This document shows positions 1 through 5,767 of a DNA stretch of 7,495 nt, piece after piece; position 1 is the stretch's first letter; each line of letters begins with the position of its first letter. The position numbers were made by a program, and so were the translations under genes. The notes beneath the pieces were generated by a model. The model was not told the DNA's origin, searched no databases, and saw only the letters and a list, made by a program, of their open reading frames with translations. The DNA lies in contig JAGLJW010000074.1 of the NCBI GenBank assembly GCA_023142215.1, positions 1-7,495 on the forward strand. Direction: 5' to 3'. Origin of the DNA: Candidatus Parcubacteria bacterium (GTDB lineage Bacteria > Patescibacteriota > Patescibacteriia > Patescibacteriales > UBA12075).

Positions 1-156
1 CATTCTTTACCAAAAATTTAGGCTACAATTTCATAAAAAAAGTTCTGAATATCCCAATATTAATCACTTTTTTTATTTCGTTTCGCTCTAAATTTTAGAT
101 AAATAAAAGAATGGAATTGTTCAGTTGGTTAATAAAAGAAGAATTTAGTTGAATTC
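1..156. other. AT-rich intergenic leader, no feature supported
   Basis: No ORF, repeat or convincing terminator is visible here. The first three bases (CAT) could be a reverse-strand start codon of a gene leaving the window to the left. No Shine-Dalgarno precedes it and only one codon is present, so it is not called. The tRNA promoter must lie here, but I see no good -35/-10 pair at the right distance. Confidence 0.5.
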
Positions 157-246
157 GGAGGGATGCTAGAGTGGTTGAATAGGGCGCTCTCGAAAAGCGT
201 TAGTTGATTTTAAATCAACTCGGGAGTTCGAATCTCCCTCCCTCCT
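157..246 (+). tRNA. tRNA-Ser, anticodon CGA
   Basis: This is a class II tRNA that decodes UCG. The 7-bp acceptor stem is perfect (157-163 with 239-245). The D stem is 166-168 with 180-182. The anticodon stem is 184-188 with 196-200, closed by one G-T wobble, and its 7-base loop holds CGA at 191-193. A long variable arm of at least 7 bp (202-208 with 214-220) marks serine. The T stem is 222-226 with 234-238 around TTCGAAT. The discriminator base reads T at 246, whereas bacterial serine tRNAs usually have G. No CCA is encoded, so the tail must be added by a nucleotidyltransferase. A T-rich run (about 248-261) follows and may end transcription. Confidence 0.97.
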
Positions 247-284
247 CATTTTGTTTTTTTTGATAAGATTTTTTAATATATTTA

Positions 285-293
285 TGGTATAAT
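285..293 (+). promoter_or_regulatory. Extended -10 promoter for the ABC-3C operon
   Basis: TGGTATAAT is a perfect TATAAT (288-293) with an upstream TG extension. No good -35 lies 17 bases upstream; TTGATA at 260-265 is 22 bases away, which is too far. Extended -10 promoters can work without a -35. The start would fall near 300, giving a leader of only about 20 nt before the ATG at 321, with no Shine-Dalgarno in it. Confidence 0.65.
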
Positions 294-320
294 AATTCTA
301 GATAGTTAATTTATTTTATT

Positions 321-1301
321 ATGTCTTACAAAAAAGTAGAAATTATAAAAAAAATAGCTGATAATTTAGCATTTTCGTCCAAGAGTACTGCTTTAGAAAA
401 TGCAATCGGATTGTTTGACAATAACAGAGGTGCACAGGATTTTTTTGCTGAACTTTTTAAATTAATTTTTAGATATAAAGACTTAAAAGAGTTAGACAAA
501 CTAAATGATATTGTAAATTATCCTGCAATTGATTTGGGAGATGAAAAAGTGAAGATTGCTTTTCAAATCACAACAAAAAAAGACAGTGAAAAAGTAAAAG
601 ATACTATTAAAAAGTTTATAAAATATAAGTTATATGAAAAATATGATAGATTGGTCATATTTGTTATTGGGGAAAAACAATCTAGTTACATAGATTTTGA
701 TACTCAATTAGAATTTACTTTTGACAAAGAGAAAGATATTTGGGATGACAACTTTTTAATTAAAGAAATTAATAAATTAGATATTGCAAAATTAAAAGAA
801 ATTCAAAAATTTTTAGAAGAAAATCTTATAGAATTCAAACTTCCAGAAAATCTTTTTCCAGATGATATTAAAAAATGCATTGAAATTTTAAAAAGAGATT
901 TTGGAAACCCTACGACACTTAAAATGAAATTAAATATTTATAGAGGAGATGATAATTTTATAAAAGATGTAAAAAATCCAGCAAATAATATATCATGGAA
1001 ATTTTTTAAAGAAAGAATTAGAGGACACTTACAACATAATCAGGATATACTAGAATTTTTATCAAATCCAATTAATAAAGAAATCCAAAGAGATTATCTA
1101 AAGGTATCCCAAGAAATTCAAGATTTTTACAAGAATTCCGCAAATAACTTTTCTTCTTTTGAAGAAGTTTTTAGACAAGTATTTGATAAAATAAATATTT
1201 TGTATGATGATAATAATCTAAACAAAATTAAAATAATGATTTTATTACACAATATGTATTTTAATTGTGATATAGGAGATAATCCCAATAATAATGATTA
1301 A
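321..1301 (+). CDS. SMEK-domain effector of an ABC-3C system
   Basis: This is the likely effector of an ABC three-component conflict system. Residues about 5-150 match the SMEK domain: a helical N-terminus with AEL at 43-45, then N66-x-P68-x-x-D71, and the strand A80-F81-Q82-I83-T84 followed by a lysine-rich helix and a hydrophobic strand (LVIFVIG, 111-117). SMEK is considered a restriction-endonuclease-like domain; D71 and Q82 are the candidate active-site or core positions, though no classical ExK is present. A helical linker leads to a C-terminal region (about 225-320) ending in HNMYFNCDIG (310-319), which is typical of the C-terminal domain of ABC-3C effectors. It opens the operon, and its last 8 bases overlap the middle-component gene. 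The ATG has no Shine-Dalgarno, only an A/T-rich short leader. The domain assignment is from recognition of motifs; nuclease activity is inferred. Confidence 0.88.
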   Translation: MSYKKVEIIKKIADNLAFSSKSTALENAIGLFDNNRGAQDFFAELFKLIFRYKDLKELDKLNDIVNYPAIDLGDEKVKIAFQITTKKDSEKVKDTIKKFIKYKLYEKYDRLVIFVIGEKQSSYIDFDTQLEFTFDKEKDIWDDNFLIKEINKLDIAKLKEIQKFLEENLIEFKLPENLFPDDIKKCIEILKRDFGNPTTLKMKLNIYRGDDNFIKDVKNPANNISWKFFKERIRGHLQHNQDILEFLSNPINKEIQRDYLKVSQEIQDFYKNSANNFSSFEEVFRQVFDKINILYDDNNLNKIKIMILLHNMYFNCDIGDNPNNND

Positions 1302-1533
1302 ACCAACAAAATATACAAATATCAATTTATCTGTAATCGGACTTAGTACCGAAATTTTAAAGTTACTTAAGGATGATAATATTCAAAAGTATGATCAAGT
1401 TTTAGGGAAAATAATTCATAGAAAAGGAAAACAAGCAAAAGAAAATTTTTTACTTGCACTGAGTTTTTTATATTTAATGGGAAAAATAAAATATTATCCT
1501 AAAGAAGATGTTCTCGAATTTTTATCTCAATAA
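1294..1533 (+). CDS. ABC-3C system middle component, MC6-like
   Basis: This 79-residue protein resembles the small middle components of ABC-3C systems, most like the MC6 group. It begins with the characteristic MIKPTKYTN, then a predicted helix with S14, a short winged-helix-like central part, and ends with ENFLLALSFLYLMGKIKY (50-67) and a short acidic tail. Middle components are thought to connect the ABC ATPase to the effector; no catalytic residues are expected or seen. Its start codon lies inside the end of the effector gene (ATGATTAA, 8-base overlap). A GGAG about 15 bases upstream is too distant to be an ideal ribosome site, so coupled translation is likely. The ATPase gene follows after 8 bases. 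Identity rests on size, motifs and context together; the exact MC subtype is less certain. Confidence 0.85.
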   Translation: MIKPTKYTNINLSVIGLSTEILKLLKDDNIQKYDQVLGKIIHRKGKQAKENFLLALSFLYLMGKIKYYPKEDVLEFLSQ

Positions 1534-1541
1534 CAAATTTT

Positions 1542-3320
1542 ATGAAATTATCTAAGATATATGCTAATAATCAGAAATTTAAATCAATCATTTTTAATGA
1601 GGGATTTAATGTGATTTATGGAAATATTGATAATGAAATAAATCAAGACACAAGAAAAGTACAAGAACATAATATAGGAAAAACTTCACTGGTTTATCTT
1701 ATTGATTTTTTACTTTTAAAAGGAGTTAATAAAAAGAATTTTTTTGGGAAACATAATAAAAAATTTTCCGACTGGGTATTTTTTTTAGAAATCAAACTTA
1801 ATAGCAGAGAGTATTTAACTATTCGTAGAGCTGTAAATCCAAATACAAAAATTTCATTTAAAAAGCACTTTTCTAAAGATCAAAACTATAGCGATGAAAC
1901 AAATTGGGATTATTCGGATTTGTTAATGAATGCTGAAGAACAAAAGAAAACTCCAAGACATATTTTAGAAACAAAATACCTGCAGTTTGATGTAAATACT
2001 AAATTTAATTATCGTAATTTTTTATCACATTTATTAAGAACGCAAAATGATTATCAAGATGTATTTAAACTTAATAAATTTCGTGGAAAAGATAAGGACT
2101 GGAAACCTTCATTATTTAAATTACTTGGTTTTGACGCAACTATCTTACAAACGAAATATGAATTAGATTCTGAAATTAAAAGTGACAAGGAATTTATTAA
2201 AAAATTAGAAGAACAAGGAGATTCAGACGAAATATATAAAATAAAAGCTGCTATTGAAGCAAAAGAGGTTGAAAAAAATGAATTTAAAAAAGAAATAGAT
2301 AATTTTAATTTTTACAAAAAAGAAAAAAATATTAGTTTTGACTTAGTTAAGAATATTGAAAATGAAATATCAAGATTAAATAAAGAAAATTATGTATTAT
2401 CGTATAACATTGAACAAATTCAAAAATCATTAGATTCGGAAAATATGCCATCAATACAGGTGAATGAAATTAAAAAAATATTTGAAGAGGCAACAATATT
2501 TTTTCCAGATAATTTATCTAAGGATTACCAAGATGTGCTTAATTTTTCACAGCAAATAACAAAAGAAAGAAAGAAGTATTTAAAAGAAGAACTTTCAGAA
2601 CTTCAAGGAAAACAAAAGAAAACAGATAAAAAGTTAAAAGAATTAAATAAACAGAGAGGAAAAAATTTATCTTTTCTTAAAGAAAAAGATTCTTTCGTTA
2701 AATATAAAAAATATCAAGAAGAATTAATAAAAATAGAAGGTGATATCATTGTTTATCAGCAAAAATTAGAAGGAGCAAAAACGATTGAAAATTATCAAAA
2801 ATCCATAGAAGACATTAAAAACAAAATAACGGAACTTACTGTATTGATTAAAGAAGAAATTAATAAGGATAATATTAATTATCGGTCAATAAAAGAAATA
2901 TTTCGTGAAATATACAAAAAAACCTTTGAGTACACGGCAAATTTAGTAGTTCAACAAAATAAGCAAGGAAACATAGATTTTGATACAATTGTTTTAAATA
3001 TATCCAAAGATTTAACAGGAAAGCAAGATGGATATACATCAACAAAAGTTTTGTGTACCAGTTTTGTGTTAGCTATCTTGGTTCACTATTCTGCAAAATC
3101 TTTTTTTAGGTTTGCTTATCACGATGGAATATTAGAGAGCTGGGGAGACAATCATAAAATTCACTTTATAGAATTAATCAGAGATTACTGTGATAAATAT
3201 GGAATCCAATACACTATTAGTTTGATAAAAAGCGATATTCCTAGTGGATTTAAATTGCAAGATAAAGAAATTATCAGAACATTAAGTAAAGGAGATGAGT
3301 TGTTTGGTTTTGAATTTTAA
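1542..3320 (+). CDS. DUF2326-type SMC/Rad50-like ABC ATPase of ABC-3C system
   Basis: This 592-residue protein is predicted to be the ATP-driven sensor or remodeler of the ABC-3C system, acting on nucleic acid. A first strand and FNVIYGNID (22-30) lead, after a polar insertion, to the Walker A end H43-N44-I45-G46-K47-T48-S49. Residues about 60-180 complete the N-terminal half-domain. Two long, charged helical stretches (about 203-295 and 335-450) read as an antiparallel coiled coil. The C-terminal half carries a signature-like segment (GKQDGYTSTKVL, 493-504), a hydrophobic helix, and the Walker B equivalent FRFAYHDGI (522-530). The usual hhhhDE is replaced by H527-D528, which is normal for DUF2326 proteins. 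It is the last gene of the operon, 8 bases after the middle component, and its ATG lacks a Shine-Dalgarno. It could be mistaken for a RecN/Rad50 repair ATPase, but the neighbours and the HDG motif favour ABC-3C. Confidence 0.9.
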   Translation: MKLSKIYANNQKFKSIIFNEGFNVIYGNIDNEINQDTRKVQEHNIGKTSLVYLIDFLLLKGVNKKNFFGKHNKKFSDWVFFLEIKLNSREYLTIRRAVNPNTKISFKKHFSKDQNYSDETNWDYSDLLMNAEEQKKTPRHILETKYLQFDVNTKFNYRNFLSHLLRTQNDYQDVFKLNKFRGKDKDWKPSLFKLLGFDATILQTKYELDSEIKSDKEFIKKLEEQGDSDEIYKIKAAIEAKEVEKNEFKKEIDNFNFYKKEKNISFDLVKNIENEISRLNKENYVLSYNIEQIQKSLDSENMPSIQVNEIKKIFEEATIFFPDNLSKDYQDVLNFSQQITKERKKYLKEELSELQGKQKKTDKKLKELNKQRGKNLSFLKEKDSFVKYKKYQEELIKIEGDIIVYQQKLEGAKTIENYQKSIEDIKNKITELTVLIKEEINKDNINYRSIKEIFREIYKKTFEYTANLVVQQNKQGNIDFDTIVLNISKDLTGKQDGYTSTKVLCTSFVLAILVHYSAKSFFRFAYHDGILESWGDNHKIHFIELIRDYCDKYGIQYTISLIKSDIPSGFKLQDKEIIRTLSKGDELFGFEF

Positions 3321-3342
3321 TTAATAGATTAAAAGTTTTTGT

Positions 3343-3374
3343 CGCTGTACTTGTTTTATGAGCGTAAAAACAGG
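3343..3374 (+). promoter_or_regulatory. Hairpin with possible H-type pseudoknot upstream of psd
   Basis: CTTGTTTT (3350-3357) can pair with AAAACAGG (3367-3374), giving 8 bp with one G-T and a 9-base loop. The loop contains AGCG (3361-3364), complementary to CGCT at 3343-3346 just 5' of the stem, which gives pseudoknot topology. No T-run follows, so it is not an intrinsic terminator. It sits in the 111-base gap before the decarboxylase gene. It could be an RNA leader element, an operator or chance in AT-rich DNA. I recognise no riboswitch class. Confidence 0.25.
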
Positions 3375-3431
3375 AAAGGTTTAAAATTAATATATATTCC
3401 ATAAAACAAATCATAAAAAAGGAGAAAAAAA

Positions 3432-4223
3432 ATGATAAGACAATTGATTCCTTTTGATAAACGATTGAGTCAAATTAGTGGTGTGTTTGCAGATAAGAAA
3501 GTAAGTAGATATATAATTCCTTTTTTAGAAAAATGTTGTTTAACAAATAAAAATTTATTTGTTGAGTCTAAATTGGGATATAAAAATCTTAATGACTGGA
3601 TTGGGAGAAGTCTTAAAACGGAAATAATTGATGAAAAGTTTTCTCAAAATTCAAAATTGCTCTTTTCTCCCTGTGAGGCATATATGAAAATATATGAAGG
3701 GATTAGAAATAATCATATAATTCAAATTAAAGATAAAAGTTATTCTTTGGATGATTTAATTTTAGGCGATAGTGAAATTTATCAAGATGGAATAATGATT
3801 ATTTTTAGATTGCACTTGTGTCATTATCATCACTTTCATTATGTTGCTAATGGAGAAATTGTTAATTTTAAAAAAATTTCAGGTAAATATAATCCTGTAA
3901 ATTTTCTAGGTTTGAATTATGTTAAAGAATTATTTTGTGTTAACAGGAGGGATATAACTGAAATTGTGACTGAAAATTTTGGACGAATTATGTATATTGA
4001 AGTTGGTGCTTTTAATGTTGGTTCTATTGTTCAAAATAATTCAGTCGGAGATAAAATAAAAAGAAAAGATAAAAAGGGATACTTTCAATTTGGAGGATCA
4101 ACGGTTATACTTTTATTTAAAAAAGGTATTTTAAATCCTGATAAAAAGTATCAAAATTCAAATAAACAAGAAATATATGTTTTTGTTGGAGATAAAATTG
4201 CTTCTTTAATATCAAAGTTATAA
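3432..4223 (+). CDS. psd: Phosphatidylserine decarboxylase proenzyme
   Basis: This enzyme decarboxylates phosphatidylserine to phosphatidylethanolamine at the membrane and matures by self-cleavage into a beta chain and a small pyruvoyl-bearing alpha chain. The cleavage motif is G221-G222-S223-T224, so S223 would become the pyruvoyl group and the alpha chain would be about 41 residues. Also visible are RLHLCHYHHFH (126-136), where H133 matches the catalytic His of the DYHR motif, GKYNPVN (151-157), the N171-R172-R173 segment, and the VGAFNVGSI block (191-199). The triad Asp, usually in SPxD, reads S79-P80-C81-E82, a conservative Asp-to-Glu change. At 263 residues it is slightly short but complete, resembling the clostridial-type enzymes. 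A good Shine-Dalgarno (AAGGAG, 3419-3424) lies 7 bases before the ATG. No phosphatidylserine synthase gene is in the window. A strong terminator follows. Confidence 0.92.
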   Translation: MIRQLIPFDKRLSQISGVFADKKVSRYIIPFLEKCCLTNKNLFVESKLGYKNLNDWIGRSLKTEIIDEKFSQNSKLLFSPCEAYMKIYEGIRNNHIIQIKDKSYSLDDLILGDSEIYQDGIMIIFRLHLCHYHHFHYVANGEIVNFKKISGKYNPVNFLGLNYVKELFCVNRRDITEIVTENFGRIMYIEVGAFNVGSIVQNNSVGDKIKRKDKKGYFQFGGSTVILLFKKGILNPDKKYQNSNKQEIYVFVGDKIASLISKL

Positions 4224-4235
4224 AATCAATTTATA

Positions 4236-4268
4236 GAGAAATTTATATTAAATAAATTTCTCTTTTTT
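4236..4268 (+). terminator. Intrinsic terminator after psd
   Basis: An 11-bp perfect stem (4236-4246 with 4252-4262) closes a 5-base loop and is followed directly by six T (4263-4268). It begins 12 bases after the psd stop codon and separates that gene from the next transcription unit. Confidence 0.9.
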
Positions 4269-4285
4269 ATCAATAGAAAAATTTA

Positions 4286-4294
4286 TGATATAAT
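4286..4294 (+). promoter_or_regulatory. Extended -10 promoter of the 4328-5609 operon
   Basis: TGATATAAT is a perfect TATAAT at 4289-4294 with the TG extension. The -35 region is poor because it overlaps the terminator T-run. Transcription would start near 4301, giving a leader of about 27 nt without a Shine-Dalgarno before the ATG at 4328. It has the same layout as the promoter before the ABC-3C operon. Confidence 0.65.
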
Positions 4295-4327
4295 GAAAAT
4301 AGAATTAGAAAATAAACAATAAAAAAT

Positions 4328-4642
4328 ATGTATCATCTTTTGCCAATCTCATTGTTCTTAATTATTTTTTATACTATTACGTACATTTTATCAAAGAAAA
4401 AGATAATAAGCATTGCTGGTCACAGAAAGATTTGGAATGTTTTATTGCTTATCACTTTTTTAATCTCAGGAATTTTAGGTATTTTGTTGATAATAAAAAT
4501 TAATTTTAGTACAAGACATTCTTTGTCACAGAATGCTTTATTTTGGCATGTTGAAACAGGCATAGCAATGTTTGTTATTTGTATATTTCATATAATTGAG
4601 CGAAGGTATTATTTTAAAAATTTATTTAAGATTAAAAAATAA
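4328..4642 (+). CDS. Three-helix membrane protein, unknown function
   Basis: This 104-residue integral membrane protein has three hydrophobic helices at about 4-22, 35-58 and 72-91. A short basic loop (K23-K25, H32-R33-K34) lies between the first two, and the C-terminus is basic (RRYYFK onward), which suggests a cytoplasmic tail. The second helix carries FLISGILGILL and the third begins LFWHVETGIAM. H74 and H88 lie on the third helix. The pattern resembles small cytochrome b-like/DUF4405-type proteins, where His residues can bind haem, but haem binding is only a suggestion here because it would need a partner His from another helix (H32 is at a helix edge). It is the first gene of a probable operon, 14 bases before the pyrophosphohydrolase gene. 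I do not recognise a named family with confidence. Confidence 0.8.
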   Translation: MYHLLPISLFLIIFYTITYILSKKKIISIAGHRKIWNVLLLITFLISGILGILLIIKINFSTRHSLSQNALFWHVETGIAMFVICIFHIIERRYYFKNLFKIKK

Positions 4643-4656
4643 AAGTAATTAAATCT

Positions 4657-4959
4657 ATGTCATATTATAAATTAGTTAGAGATAAAATTCCTGAAATTAT
4701 AGAAGCAAAAGGAATTAATTCAATAAATCATATTGCTAGTGATGAGGAATATGAAAATGCTTTATTGAATAAATTAAAAGAAGAGGTTCAAGAATTTGTA
4801 GAAGATTCATGTGAAGAAGAAATGGCTGATATAATGGAAGTAATATATGCTATTTTAAAACAAAAACAATTTAGTTTTGAAGATGTAGAAAAAATTAGAA
4901 AGAAAAAAGCAAAAGAACGAGGAGCTTTTGAAAAAAGAATTATTGCTTTTATTAAATAA
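4657..4959 (+). CDS. MazG/HisE-like nucleotide pyrophosphohydrolase
   Basis: This 100-residue all-alpha protein of the MazG/HisE (phosphoribosyl-ATP pyrophosphohydrolase-like) superfamily is predicted to hydrolyse a nucleoside triphosphate to monophosphate and pyrophosphate with Mg2+. It opens with YKLVRDKIPEII (4-15), the hallmark of this subgroup. The metal site is complete: E42-E43-x-x-E46 on one helix and E55-x-x-D58 on the next. It ends with the usual KKKAKERGAFEKRI segment (82-95). No other histidine genes are nearby, so a house-cleaning role (removing non-canonical nucleotides) is more likely than histidine synthesis. The substrate cannot be read from sequence. It lies 14 bases after the membrane protein and 20 bases before the hydrolase gene, probably co-transcribed. 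No Shine-Dalgarno precedes the ATG. Confidence 0.88.
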   Translation: MSYYKLVRDKIPEIIEAKGINSINHIASDEEYENALLNKLKEEVQEFVEDSCEEEMADIMEVIYAILKQKQFSFEDVEKIRKKKAKERGAFEKRIIAFIK

Positions 4960-4979
4960 AAACATTTTAGTTAAATTAT

Positions 4980-5609
4980 ATGAAACAAAAAAATCAAATT
5001 TTATTTATTCATGGTGGCATGACTTTTAAAAGTCATAAAGATTATTTAGATTTTTTAAAAAATAGACCAATTTCTATTGATAAGAAAATTAAGTGGCATG
5101 ATGTTTATTTAGAAAATGCGTTAAAAGATAATTTTCAGATTATTAAGCCAAGAATGCCTTTGTCGGATAACGCCAAGTATAATGAATGGAAAATTTATTT
5201 TGAAAGGTATTTTGATCAACTTAAGAATAATATTATTTTAATTGGTCAATCTTTGGGTGGTATATTTTTGGCTAAATATTTATCTGAAAATATATTTCCA
5301 AAAAAGATTATTTCTGTGTTTCTTGTTTGTCCTCCTTTTGATAATACATTATCCGAGGAAGATTTAGTTGGTGGTTTTAAGCTTCAGTCTGATTTATCTT
5401 TAATTGAAAAAAATTGTAAAAATATCAATTTACTATTTTCTCAAGACGATGATTGTGTTCCAGTAAATCATTCTGAAAAGTATAGAAATAAATTAAAAAA
5501 TCCAAATATTATAGTTTACAAAAGTAAAAATGGTCATTTTAAAGTATTTAAATTTCCAGAAATTGTTAAAATGATTAAAAATGACTTCAAAAAGTTTAAA
5601 AGAAAATAA
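4980..5609 (+). CDS. Alpha/beta hydrolase, RBBP9/YdeN-like
   Basis: This 209-residue cytoplasmic protein has an alpha/beta-hydrolase fold. A first strand, ILFIHGG (7-13), carries the oxyanion-hole HGG. The nucleophile elbow is G89-Q90-S91-L92-G93-G94 with S91 as nucleophile. An acidic turn, D156-D157-D158-C-V-P, probably supplies the acid (D157 by spacing to the proline), and H186 in NGHF is the catalytic His. The triad is therefore complete and in the usual order. Length and the compact fold without an obvious large lid resemble the RBBP9/YdeN serine hydrolases, whose substrates are mostly unknown. There is no signal peptide. It is the last gene of the operon, and the ATG lies 20 bases after the pyrophosphohydrolase stop. 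No clear terminator follows. Confidence 0.87.
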   Translation: MKQKNQILFIHGGMTFKSHKDYLDFLKNRPISIDKKIKWHDVYLENALKDNFQIIKPRMPLSDNAKYNEWKIYFERYFDQLKNNIILIGQSLGGIFLAKYLSENIFPKKIISVFLVCPPFDNTLSEEDLVGGFKLQSDLSLIEKNCKNINLLFSQDDDCVPVNHSEKYRNKLKNPNIIVYKSKNGHFKVFKFPEIVKMIKNDFKKFKRK

Positions 5610-5732
5610 TTTTTTAGTTAAAATTATATAATATTTAGTTTAGTTTTTGTTTTTAAAAATAAAATATTTTTGTTAAATAATGTAAAAAATTGTTTAATAT
5701 TAGATGAAAATAAAAATTTAGACCTACAACGC
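5610..5732 (+). other. Extremely AT-rich spacer before the RNA gene
   Basis: This stretch is almost entirely A and T. A segment at about 5612-5628 resembles the 17 bases just before the hydrolase start (about 4966-4982), a short imperfect direct repeat. I see no gene, no hairpin with a U-run, and no promoter until the TTGACA at 5733. Confidence 0.5.
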
Positions 5733-5761
5733 TTGACAAGTTTTTTCATGTGTGCTATATT
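5733..5761 (+). promoter_or_regulatory. Strong sigma70 promoter for the structured RNA
   Basis: A perfect TTGACA (5733-5738) is separated by exactly 17 bases from TATATT (5756-5761), with a TG extension at 5753-5754. It is among the best promoters in the window. The start should be near A5768/G5769. No credible ORF follows before the terminator at 5962. Confidence 0.85.
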
Positions 5762-5767
5762 GTTGTT

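Noticed and set aside
1..3. Start codon of a reverse-strand gene leaving the window
   Set aside because: Only the CAT triplet is visible, without a Shine-Dalgarno or coding sequence to judge.
1542..3320. Rad50/RecN repair ATPase or Lamassu/Wadjet-type system
   Set aside because: The HDG Walker B, the moderate coiled coil, and the flanking MC6-like and SMEK genes fit ABC-3C. No Lamassu or JetABCD partner is present.
3343..4223. Type III toxin-antitoxin (pseudoknot RNA plus toxin gene)
   Set aside because: The RNA element is a single copy without tandem repeats or terminator, and the gene is clearly phosphatidylserine decarboxylase, not a ToxN-like nuclease.
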